A stretch of 64,000 bases of DNA. Source: Bacteroidales bacterium (GTDB taxonomy: Bacteria; Bacteroidota; Bacteroidia; Bacteroidales; F082). Under the pieces are notes generated by a model, which saw nothing but the letters and a program-made list of their open reading frames with translations, did not search any database and was not told the DNA's origin. Of this stretch, positions 45,626 to 53,141 are shown piece after piece. The position numbers and the translations under genes were made by a program. The first letter of the stretch is position 1. The number at the start of each line of letters is the position of its first letter. Where the stretch lies: the NCBI GenBank assembly GCA_016291135.1, contig JAEFAE010000003.1:1-64000 (forward strand), in the 5' to 3' direction.

Positions 45626-46729
45626 CTATTCTTTCGCCCCCAAATACTGCGACGGCGTCTGTCCGAACTTTTTCTTGAATGAACGCAGGAAGGTGGCGTA
45701 GGAATTGAAGCCCGCCATCATGGAGATGTCTTCCAGAGAGTAACGGTTTCCCGTGCCTTTGCTGTCGAGAAGCGATTTGGCTTCCTCCAAGCGGAAGTCA
45801 TTGATGTAGTTGTAGAACGTAACATGCTTCTCTTGGTTGATATAGTTGCTTAGGTATTGGCGGTTGGTGCTTAAATGCTGCGCCAATTTTTGCAAGGTCA
45901 GCGTGTTGTCTTGATAGAAGCGTTTATCGCGGATAATGCCGTCGATATTGTTGTCAACCAACGATTGGTAAAAGGGCACAGAAACACCTTCTTTGCTTTC
46001 TGCGTTAGTCTCTTTTTCATCATCAGGGACGATAAACACCTGTTGTTGGATGATTTTCTGCATGACGAACCACATGACGATGATGGTCAGGAAGCAATAG
46101 AGGGTGTCGAAAAGCAGGTTGGTTTCAGCTGATGATACGGAAAACCAATTTTTTTGCGAAGCGCTCTCGAGAGCCCAGACCAACTGCACAATGAAATACA
46201 GGGTGATGAGGATACCACACCAGCGTAGGTCGAAATGTTCAAGGTCGCCCACGTTGTCACGCAGCATGGCGGTGTGTTTCTTGATGGAAATCCACAGTAA
46301 GACCAACAATGCAAAAGAAGCTGCCAAGGTGTAAAACTGCACCACATTATAGATAAGATGATTCTGTGTGACGGCGAACAAGACGATGGCCAAAAGATAG
46401 GGCACCTCCAAGAGCAGCAGTTGGCGCGTCTTGAATCGGGAAGGGAACACCAACGAAACGACGAACATCATATAACCGCCTACGATCAGGTAGTCGTACA
46501 ACAGCAGTAGCGTGTTGAGGAAGTCTGAGAAGGGTAGGCTTCCGCAGGCGGCAACGACGAAATTGTTCATGAAGCCGAACGAATGGAGTAGCAAGACCGC
46601 TGCAAACACACGCTGGAACTGGTAGTCGCGATGCTTTTTGTACATGAACACGCTGCAGGCTATCAGCGCACATTGGGTGAACCCGGAAACGAAGCAAAGC
46701 AACAATATGTGAAAAAAGTCGCTGTTCAT
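45626..46729 (-). CDS. Membrane-bound AraC-family regulator
   Basis: 367 residues from ATG 46729. Seven or so membrane helices (1-235) are followed by a linker and a complete AraC DNA-binding domain (about 265-367): LTLQKLAQHLSTNRQYLSNYINQEKHVTFYNYINDFRLEEAKSLL, then ISMMAGFNSYATFLRSFKKKFGQTPSQYLG. Such proteins sense an envelope or membrane signal and act directly on DNA. A perfect -7 box (TACCTTTG) ends five bases before the ATG. It is divergent from the BACON lipoprotein, with three direct repeats between. Confidence 0.9.
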   Translation of the reverse strand: MNSDFFHILLLCFVSGFTQCALIACSVFMYKKHRDYQFQRVFAAVLLLHSFGFMNNFVVAACGSLPFSDFLNTLLLLYDYLIVGGYMMFVVSLVFPSRFKTRQLLLLEVPYLLAIVLFAVTQNHLIYNVVQFYTLAASFALLVLLWISIKKHTAMLRDNVGDLEHFDLRWCGILITLYFIVQLVWALESASQKNWFSVSSAETNLLFDTLYCFLTIIVMWFVMQKIIQQQVFIVPDDEKETNAESKEGVSVPFYQSLVDNNIDGIIRDKRFYQDNTLTLQKLAQHLSTNRQYLSNYINQEKHVTFYNYINDFRLEEAKSLLDSKGTGNRYSLEDISMMAGFNSYATFLRSFKKKFGQTPSQYLGAKE

Positions 46730-46734
46730 ATCGG

Positions 46735-46742
46735 CAAAGGTA
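46735..46742 (-). promoter_or_regulatory. -7 element of the AraC gene
   Basis: TACCTTTG on the minus strand; ATG follows after five bases, suggesting a leaderless message. TTTG at 46768-46771 is 25 bases upstream. Confidence 0.5.
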
Positions 46743-46785
46743 TAGCTTTTCTGTCCTAAGACGAGGTCAAATGGGTCAATTTGTT

Positions 46786-46857
46786 GATTTTTTACGCATT
46801 GCAAAGGGATTTTTTACGAAATGAAGAAATCGGGCCTTGGATTTTACGCAATGCAAA
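46786..46857. promoter_or_regulatory. Three direct repeats, candidate AraC operator
   Basis: Copies of GATTTT(TT)ACG-C/A-A/T-TGCAAA occur at 46786-46805, 46808-46825 (less complete) and 46840-46857. Their ACG cores start at 46794, 46816 and 46846, spaced 22 and 30 bases, all in the same orientation. AraC-type regulators bind direct repeats about two helical turns apart. The site lies 60-130 bases upstream of both divergent genes. Confidence 0.6.
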
Positions 46858-46899
46858 CTGATTTTGGGCGAGTGAAAAGGCGATGTAGATGATAATGGT

Positions 46900-46907
46900 G
46901 ACCTTTG
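46900..46907 (+). promoter_or_regulatory. Imperfect -7 element of the BACON lipoprotein gene
   Basis: GACCTTTG differs from TAnnTTTG by one base and has no TTG at normal distance; a weak core promoter fits activation by the adjacent regulator. Confidence 0.35.
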
Positions 46908-46945
46908 CATCTATAAGTCATCAATTCTTATAATACTCAATCAAT

Positions 46946-48844
46946 ATGAAGCGATTCTATCTGAAATTAACCATGGGCATTCTGATTGCCTTTGTGCTGG
47001 GCTTGATCTCCTGCACCAAGGAGAAGGCCACAGGCAGCATCCAAGGCATCGTCACCAATGTCAACACCTCCGAACCCATCCAAGGCGTCAACATCTCGCT
47101 CAGCCCGACAGGGGCCTCGGCAGTGACCGGTAGTGACGGCCGCTATGAGTTCCACAACCTCGAAGTGGGCAACTACACCGTACAAGGCATGAAAGCCGGC
47201 TTCGAGAGCAACACCAAGAACATCAGCATCACGGCGGGCAACGTGTCGTCGGGCGACATGCAGCTGCGTCCCACAGTGAGCGGTTTCCGCCTCAACGTGG
47301 AGTACCTCGACTTCAGCACTAACTTCTCGCAGCTGCAGTTCAAGATCATCAACGCCAGCGCGACCTTGCCGCTGAGCTGGGAGATCATGGAGAGCATGAA
47401 CTGGATGACTGTCACACCTTCGACGGGCAACCTTCAAGGCGGCCAGGAAGCCACCATTACGGTGAACATCGATCGCTCGCTCATCCCGCAAAGCACTACG
47501 GCCAACCTTACTGTGCGCAGCGCCGACCAAAGTGTGGTCCTGCCCGTGAACGTGAGCGTTTCAGGCAACAACGGTCCGCAGCTTCAACTGAGCGAAACCT
47601 TGCTCGACTTCGGCACTTCGGCCAACAGCCTGGCTTTCTACGTGATGAACACCGGCCCGGTAGGCACATCGCTCAACTGGGTGTGTTCCAACATCAACGT
47701 TAGCTGGCTGACCTTGATGCCCACCTCGGGTAATACCGCCGGCGGTGCCAGCACCATGGTGACCGCCATCATCGATCGCAGCCAAATCAGCGGCATGGTC
47801 TCCACTTCAGTCACGGTAAACGGCGCGGGCACCTCGCAAGCCATCACCTTCAGCGCAGCGGCCAGCGGCACGGGCACGGCCATCCTTCAGTTGAGCGAAG
47901 GCTCGTTGGACTTCGGCGAGACCGAGACCACCAAGACCTTCCAGGTGAAAAACGTAGGCTCGCCAGGCACGGTGCTCAACTGGAGTATCAATGCTCCATC
48001 GGAAAGCTGGCTGACCGTCGCTCCGCTTTCGGGTAACACCAATGCGGGCAGCGGTACCCCAGTGACTGTCGTTGTTGACCGTAGCCAACTCCAGAGCAGT
48101 GTGTCGGCCAACATTATGGTGAGTGGCGGTGGTAACAACTCAAACCTTTCCGTTTCAGTCACCTACGTTGATAACGGTATGGTAGTTCCCAGCGGCCTTC
48201 AGTGTTATTACATCTTCGATGACGGCACGGCCAACGACCTAACCGATAACGGCGTTGATGCTGTGCTGATGAACTCAGCCACCACGGTCGCTGACGGGGC
48301 GCGGACTTACCTGAAGCTCAACATGATTACCGACGACTACTTGAACATCCCCTACAACCTGTTCAGGGGTCTCACCAGCTGGAGCGTCTGCTTCTGGATC
48401 AAGGACTTCGGCGCCGGCAATGTCTTTTCGGGATGGAACACAGGAAGCAGCTCTGCTTACGGTGACGCGCCCCTTTTCTGGGCCATGCAGGACGGCAAGT
48501 TCAAGATTAAATGCAGGAGCAGTTACATGCCTGACGGTGGAGATGCTTTCTCCTACAACTACACCAACATCCAAGCCGACGGTAGTTGGCACTTCGTTGT
48601 TGTAACCATGGAATGCGAGAACAATGTGGGTAACGCCAAACTCTATGTCGATGGCTCGCTGAAAGACCAGATAACCACCACACACCATACAAGCACTATC
48701 GGCGATGCCTCCAAGATCTCCTTCGGCGGCTCCAAGGACGGCTTATACCCCTTCAGCAGTAGCATGAAGTTGGATAACATCCGCATCTACAACCGCACCA
48801 TCACTGCAGCCGAGGTTCAGCTGATCTATAACGCTGAGCGCTAA
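46946..48844 (+). CDS. BACON- and LamG-domain surface lipoprotein
   Basis: 632 residues. Lipoprotein signal MKRFYLKLTMGILIAFVLGLISC; a carboxypeptidase-regulatory-like domain (GSIQGIVTNVNTSEPIQGVNISLSPTG, about 30-110); three BACON repeats (about 113-205, 215-305, 313-405; compare LSETLLDFGTSANSLAFYVMNTG and LSEGSLDFGETETTKTFQVKNVG with WLTLMPTSGN and WLTVAPLSGN); then a LamG/concanavalin-like domain (about 420-632, GSWHFVVVTMECENNVGNAKLYVDGSLKDQ). BACON domains often mediate glycan or mucin contact. It sits between an AraC regulator and a fucosidase. Confidence 0.9.
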   Translation: MKRFYLKLTMGILIAFVLGLISCTKEKATGSIQGIVTNVNTSEPIQGVNISLSPTGASAVTGSDGRYEFHNLEVGNYTVQGMKAGFESNTKNISITAGNVSSGDMQLRPTVSGFRLNVEYLDFSTNFSQLQFKIINASATLPLSWEIMESMNWMTVTPSTGNLQGGQEATITVNIDRSLIPQSTTANLTVRSADQSVVLPVNVSVSGNNGPQLQLSETLLDFGTSANSLAFYVMNTGPVGTSLNWVCSNINVSWLTLMPTSGNTAGGASTMVTAIIDRSQISGMVSTSVTVNGAGTSQAITFSAAASGTGTAILQLSEGSLDFGETETTKTFQVKNVGSPGTVLNWSINAPSESWLTVAPLSGNTNAGSGTPVTVVVDRSQLQSSVSANIMVSGGGNNSNLSVSVTYVDNGMVVPSGLQCYYIFDDGTANDLTDNGVDAVLMNSATTVADGARTYLKLNMITDDYLNIPYNLFRGLTSWSVCFWIKDFGAGNVFSGWNTGSSSAYGDAPLFWAMQDGKFKIKCRSSYMPDGGDAFSYNYTNIQADGSWHFVVVTMECENNVGNAKLYVDGSLKDQITTTHHTSTIGDASKISFGGSKDGLYPFSSSMKLDNIRIYNRTITAAEVQLIYNAER

Positions 48845-48868
48845 AACCAACCTTTTCTTGAAATGTGA

Positions 48869-48899
48869 GGGATTTCCGCAAGGGGATCCCTTTTTTTTT
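48869..48899 (+). terminator. Terminator after the BACON lipoprotein gene
   Basis: GGGATTTCC, loop GCAA, GGGGATCCC (two G-T pairs), then nine Ts. Confidence 0.8.
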
Positions 48900-48932
48900 G
48901 TGCAAACCGGTATCTGGTTCTCCCCAAAAGTG

Positions 48933-48940
48933 TATTTTTG
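48933..48940 (+). promoter_or_regulatory. -7 element of the fucosidase gene
   Basis: TATTTTTG, 28 bases before the ATG at 48969. Confidence 0.5.
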
Positions 48941-48968
48941 CTTTAATCTAACCAAAAATGCTTTTGAT

Positions 48969-50429
48969 ATGAAGAAATATGCTCGCTTATTATGCGCTTC
49001 GTTATTATTGGCCATGGCCAGTTGTTTAGTGACGCTTTCCTGTAGCCACCGCCCCGAAAGGGTCTATCCTTTGCCGACCCAGCAACAACTGGAATGGCAG
49101 CAGCTGGAGACCTACGCCTTCATCCATTTCGGACTGAACACGTTCAATGACATGGAATGGGGCTACGGCGACACCCCGGCGGAGACTTTCAATCCTACCG
49201 ATCTGGACTGCGAACAATGGGTGCTGACACTGAAAGCCGCTGGCATGAAGGGAGTGATCTTTACCGCCAAACACCATGATGGGTTCTGTCTCTGGCCCAC
49301 AGAGACAACAGACTATAACATCCGCCATACGCCTTATAAAGACGGCCAAGGCGACGTGGTAGGTGAGCTGTGCGAAGCCTGCCGCAAACATGGCTTGCGG
49401 TTTGGCTTGTATCTGTCGCCTTGGGACCGGCATCAGGCGGACTATGGCAGGGAAGGGTATGTCGCTCTCTACCATCAACAGATTCAGGAACTCTTGGAGC
49501 GTTACAGCCCGCTCTTTGAGTTCTGGTTCGACGGCGCCAACGGCGGCGACGGTTGGTACGGCGGTGCCTGTGAGAAACGCGCTATCGTGGCTTCGGAGTA
49601 CTATGACTATGAGAAAGCCCGCGACATCGTGTGGCGCCATAGTCCCCAAGCAGCCATCTTTGGAGGGACGGTGCCCACCTTGCGTTGGATCGGCAACGAA
49701 AGGGGATGGGCCGCTGCCACCCAATGGTGTTCCTATTCCATGGATTATCAGGACCTGAACAACCCCAAACTGCTGGCCACCGGCCTTCCCGACGGGGAGG
49801 CGTGGCTACCCGCCGAGGTGGATGTCTCCATCCGTCCAGGATGGTTCTATCACTCCAGCGAAGATAGCCTGGTGAAAACCGTGGATCAACTCATGGAACT
49901 CTACGACCATAGCGTGGGCCGCAATGCCAACCTGTTGCTGAACTTCCCGGTGAACAAAGAGGGGAGGATCCCGGCCATCGACTCGGCCAACGCCGTGGCA
50001 TGGCACCAACGACTGCAAAGCGATTTTGCCCATAATGTGCTGAAAGGCAGCGAGGTGCACGCAAACAGTACGCGGGGACGGGGTTTCAAGGCCTCCAACG
50101 TGTTGAAAGAAGGGAACTGCTATTGGGCGGTTGAGGATGGCGTCACCTGTGCGGAGCTGGTCTTCACCTTGAAAGAACCAACGAAAATGAATACCTTGGT
50201 GTTACAGGAACGTCTTTCCATGGGCCAGCGTGTGAAAAGCTTCAGTGTCTCCTATCACGCCAACGGTCATTGGCTGCCCATCGAGACAGAGGAGCCCATG
50301 ACTACCATTGGGCATAAGAGAATCATTCGTTTTCAGCCGGTTACGGCCGATCAATTACGAATTAGGTTGCATACCAGAAAAGGCCCCGTCTGCCTGGATC
50401 GGGTGGGGGCGTACTTGGCTGGGGACTAA
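48969..50429 (+). CDS. Alpha-L-fucosidase, GH29
   Basis: 486 residues from ATG 48969. Lipoprotein-type signal ending VTLSC (Cys25), then a GH29 barrel: FIHFGLNTFNDMEWGYG, GVIFTAKHHDGFCLWPTETTDY, and the nucleophile Asp188 in EFWFDGANGGDGWYG. The C-terminal part (about 385-486) is a beta-sandwich domain (NTLVLQERLSMGQRVKSFSVSY). The sequence resembles the GH29 subfamily with restricted linkage specificity, but that is inference. It would release fucose from host or plant glycans in the periplasm or at the surface. The stop overlaps that of the opposing sirtuin gene. Confidence 0.9.
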   Translation: MKKYARLLCASLLLAMASCLVTLSCSHRPERVYPLPTQQQLEWQQLETYAFIHFGLNTFNDMEWGYGDTPAETFNPTDLDCEQWVLTLKAAGMKGVIFTAKHHDGFCLWPTETTDYNIRHTPYKDGQGDVVGELCEACRKHGLRFGLYLSPWDRHQADYGREGYVALYHQQIQELLERYSPLFEFWFDGANGGDGWYGGACEKRAIVASEYYDYEKARDIVWRHSPQAAIFGGTVPTLRWIGNERGWAAATQWCSYSMDYQDLNNPKLLATGLPDGEAWLPAEVDVSIRPGWFYHSSEDSLVKTVDQLMELYDHSVGRNANLLLNFPVNKEGRIPAIDSANAVAWHQRLQSDFAHNVLKGSEVHANSTRGRGFKASNVLKEGNCYWAVEDGVTCAELVFTLKEPTKMNTLVLQERLSMGQRVKSFSVSYHANGHWLPIETEEPMTTIGHKRIIRFQPVTADQLRIRLHTRKGPVCLDRVGAYLAGD

Positions 50430-51181
50430 GCTTGTTCCATCAACGCATCGATCTTAGGCAGGATCTCACCCGACTTGCCTTGGAGATATACATCCGTGAT
50501 GTAATTCGTGTAGGTGGACGGTTCCATGTTGATCTCAATGATCTTGGCGCCGTTTCGTTTGGCGATGCCGGGAATCATGTTGGCCGGGCTGACTTGTCCC
50601 GAAGTGCCGATGATGACGAAGGCGTCGCATTTTTCCGCTGCCTTGACGGAGCCGTAGTAGGCGTCTTCGGGGATGCCCTCGCCAAAGAAGATGAAGTCGG
50701 GCTTCATCAGGCCGCCGCAGTGCTCGCAATGCGGCGGTTCTTCCGTGAGTTTCAAGCGTTTGGCGTCTACCTTTCGTCCGCATTTCGTACAGACGAAGCG
50801 CGACATGTTGCCGTGGAACTCATAGACGGTCTTGTTTCCGGCCACGGTGTGGAGGTCGTCGATGTTCTGGGTGATGACGCAGCTCAGGCGGCCTTCCTGT
50901 TCCCACTTGGCCAGGACGCGGTGTCCCGGGTTGGGTTGGATGGCGTTGTTGCTGAAGAAGTTGTAGAACACCTCGCGGATGATCTTCCATGAGTCCTTGG
51001 TATGCCGGTAGTAGTAGTCGATGTCGAGCGAGTTGGGGTCGTACTGGTTCCAGATGCCGCCCTCGCCACGGAAGGGCGGGATGCCGCTTTCTGCCGAGGT
51101 GCCGGCGCCGGTGAATCCCACGATGTTCTTGGCCCCTGAGAGGATACGGGCCGCTTCACGGATGTTGTCTTGCAGTTCCAT
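50426..51181 (-). CDS. Sirtuin NAD-dependent protein deacylase
   Basis: 251 residues. NAD-binding GAGTSAESGIPPFRG (25-39), TQNIDDLH (104-111), catalytic His123 (FHGN), zinc cysteines 131/134 (CTKC) and 152/155 (CEHC), and GTSGQVSPANMIP. It removes acyl groups from lysines. Translationally coupled to aat: stop and start share one base (TAATG). Confidence 0.94.
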   Translation of the reverse strand: MELQDNIREAARILSGAKNIVGFTGAGTSAESGIPPFRGEGGIWNQYDPNSLDIDYYYRHTKDSWKIIREVFYNFFSNNAIQPNPGHRVLAKWEQEGRLSCVITQNIDDLHTVAGNKTVYEFHGNMSRFVCTKCGRKVDAKRLKLTEEPPHCEHCGGLMKPDFIFFGEGIPEDAYYGSVKAAEKCDAFVIIGTSGQVSPANMIPGIAKRNGAKIIEINMEPSTYTNYITDVYLQGKSGEILPKIDALMEQA

Positions 51182-51966
51182 TAGTCTTCGTTATTGAGTG
51201 CCAAATCGGCGTCCAGGTTGTAGGCCCGGAACGAGGCCCTTTCGGCTTGGTTGATAATCAGTTGGAATTTTTTGGCGGTGCCATCGCCCCAGTTGCCCAT
51301 GAGGGTGGGCGCCTGCACCAGGTTCTTGATTTCGTCGATGTAGTCCTGTCGGGCGATGTTGTAGGCGCCAAGGCTCACCAGGTGTCGGGTTTCCTGTTGG
51401 CAGTCGATGAGTTGGAAACCGTGTCCGATCAGGAACTGATGGAGGTGATAAAACGCCACCTTGGAGGCGTCGCTCACATGGTGGAACATCGACTCGCCGC
51501 AGAATAGCGTCCCCAGCGAGACCCCGTACAGCCCGCCGACCAAGACCCCTTCGTGGTAGGTCTCGAAGGAATGGGCGAGTCCCATGCGATGGAGCTGGAT
51601 GTAGGCGTCGAGCATCTCGTCGGTGATCCAGGTGCCGAATTGTCCTTCACGGGGTGTTTGGGCGCAGTTTCGCATGACACTTTCAAAGTCCGTGTCGATA
51701 CGGCATTCGAAGCGCCCCGAGTGGAGGGTGTGGCGCAACGACTTGGAGACCCGCATCTCGCCGGGCCGGATGACCAGACGGGGATCGAGCGACCACCAGA
51801 GCAAGAGTTCCCCTTCGCTGTACCAGGGGAAAATACCGTTGGCGTAGGCGATGACGAGCCTTTCAGGGGAGAGGTCGCCTCCAAAGGCAAGCAACCCGTC
51901 TTTGTTCGCCATGCTGGCGGGCGGGAAGTTGTAGTCGTCGTCGTTGAGTTGATAGATTCGGTTCAT
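51181..51966 (-). CDS. aat: Leucyl/phenylalanyl-tRNA-protein transferase
   Basis: 261 residues from ATG 51966. Conserved GLLAFGGDLSPERLVIAYANGIFPWYSEGELLLWWSLDPR, FGTWITDEMLDAYIQLHRMGLAHSFE and GGLYGVSLGTLFCGESMFHHVSDASKVA define the family. It attaches Leu or Phe to N-terminal Lys/Arg of proteins to mark them for ClpAP in the N-degron pathway. The C-terminus extends about 25-30 residues past the E. coli form. Confidence 0.94.
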   Translation of the reverse strand: MNRIYQLNDDDYNFPPASMANKDGLLAFGGDLSPERLVIAYANGIFPWYSEGELLLWWSLDPRLVIRPGEMRVSKSLRHTLHSGRFECRIDTDFESVMRNCAQTPREGQFGTWITDEMLDAYIQLHRMGLAHSFETYHEGVLVGGLYGVSLGTLFCGESMFHHVSDASKVAFYHLHQFLIGHGFQLIDCQQETRHLVSLGAYNIARQDYIDEIKNLVQAPTLMGNWGDGTAKKFQLIINQAERASFRAYNLDADLALNNED

Positions 51967-51979
51967 TTCGATTGGAAGG

Positions 51980-52009
51980 CAAAGATACAAAAATTAATCG
52001 ATTTCGCAA
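51980..52009 (-). promoter_or_regulatory. Promoter of the aat-sirtuin operon
   Basis: TATCTTTG (51980-51987) with TTG (52007-52009) 19 bases upstream on the minus strand. Confidence 0.65.
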
Positions 52010-52015
52010 TGGAAA

Positions 52016-52044
52016 TTGCTGTGTAAAATAAAATTTATATATTT
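52016..52044 (+). promoter_or_regulatory. Promoter of the secreted phosphatase-fold gene
   Basis: TATATTTG (52037-52044) with TTG (52016-52018) 18 bases upstream. Confidence 0.6.
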
Positions 52045-52064
52045 GTAGCAAAAATCAATTATGA

Positions 52065-53141
52065 ATGATGAAGAAAACGCTATTGATTATGATGACGCTG
52101 GTCACGCCGCTTGCCCTCCTTGGGCAGGAAGGGAAGGTGGATTCAGTATGGGTGGCTTTTTGGAACCTGGAGAACTTTTTTGATCCTTTTGTGGACAGTA
52201 CGCTAGCCTATAACGAATACACGGAACAGGGCGGCCAGCATTGGACGGTGTCGCGGTTCCAACGCAAGCGGAACAACCTCTACAAGGCCATTCTTGCCTT
52301 CTCGGAAGGCTCGCCCATTGGGCTTTTCGGCGTGTGCGAGGTGGAGAACGAATACGTGCTCAATGCCCTGTTTGCCCAGACGCCGTTGCGGCGCTTCCAT
52401 TACCGTTGGGTCCATGAGGACGGCCCGGACCGTCGGGGCATCGATCCGGCCATCGTGTATTCGAAGGACCGTTTCCAGCTGTTGGCCAGCGAGGCGATTC
52501 CATACCGAAACCCTTTGGATCCCAAGGCAGTCTCGCGCGACATTCTTTATGCCAAGTTCTATGACTATAGGGAGGACACCCTTCACTGCTTTGTGAACCA
52601 CTGGCCCTCGAAGTATCGGGGCGAGTTGGAGACGGTGGAGGCTCGGAATGCCGCGGCAAGGATCCTGCGGGCCCGGGTGGATTCCCTGTGTGCGGCTTCG
52701 GGTGCGCCGCCCAAGATCCTGATCATGGGTGATTTCAACGACACTCCCGAGGCGCCCTGCCTCAGGGAAGCCTTGGGGGCGCTACCGCTCCATGAAATCG
52801 CCTTGGGCGACCTCCGGTTCGGGCCCGCCGAAGGGGAAGACCCATCCTCTTGCCACCGGTTGGTCAACTTGTTTGCGGATCCCGCTTCCTTGGGCTTCAA
52901 AGGCACCATAAAGTATCGGGAAACTTGGTCGGTATTCGATCAAATAATCGTTTCCAAATCATTGATAAACAATTGTTCACTGCATTGTACTTTAAGTGAT
53001 GCTCGAATTGTCCATGAGGCGTTTTTGCTGGAGGAAGATCCGACGTATCATGGGCAGAAACTGAACCGTACCTACCTGGGGCCGAAGTACCATGGAGGCT
53101 ATAGCGACCACCTTCCGGTCATGCTCCTGTTGCGGTATTAG
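52065..53141 (+). CDS. Secreted endonuclease/exonuclease/phosphatase-family protein
   Basis: 358 residues (start 52065 or 52068). Signal peptide MMKKTLLIMMTLVTPLALLGQ. The DNase I-like fold is marked by FWNLENFFD, GVCEVENEYVL (metal-binding Glu), GIDPAIVYSKDRF, FVNHWPSKY, ILIMGDFNDTP and GYSDHLPVMLLL (catalytic His). Bacteroidota have many secreted members; substrates may be extracellular DNA, RNA or phosphoesters. Its 3' end overlaps the opposing nuclease gene by 23 bases. Confidence 0.88.
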   Translation: MMKKTLLIMMTLVTPLALLGQEGKVDSVWVAFWNLENFFDPFVDSTLAYNEYTEQGGQHWTVSRFQRKRNNLYKAILAFSEGSPIGLFGVCEVENEYVLNALFAQTPLRRFHYRWVHEDGPDRRGIDPAIVYSKDRFQLLASEAIPYRNPLDPKAVSRDILYAKFYDYREDTLHCFVNHWPSKYRGELETVEARNAAARILRARVDSLCAASGAPPKILIMGDFNDTPEAPCLREALGALPLHEIALGDLRFGPAEGEDPSSCHRLVNLFADPASLGFKGTIKYRETWSVFDQIIVSKSLINNCSLHCTLSDARIVHEAFLLEEDPTYHGQKLNRTYLGPKYHGGYSDHLPVMLLLRY

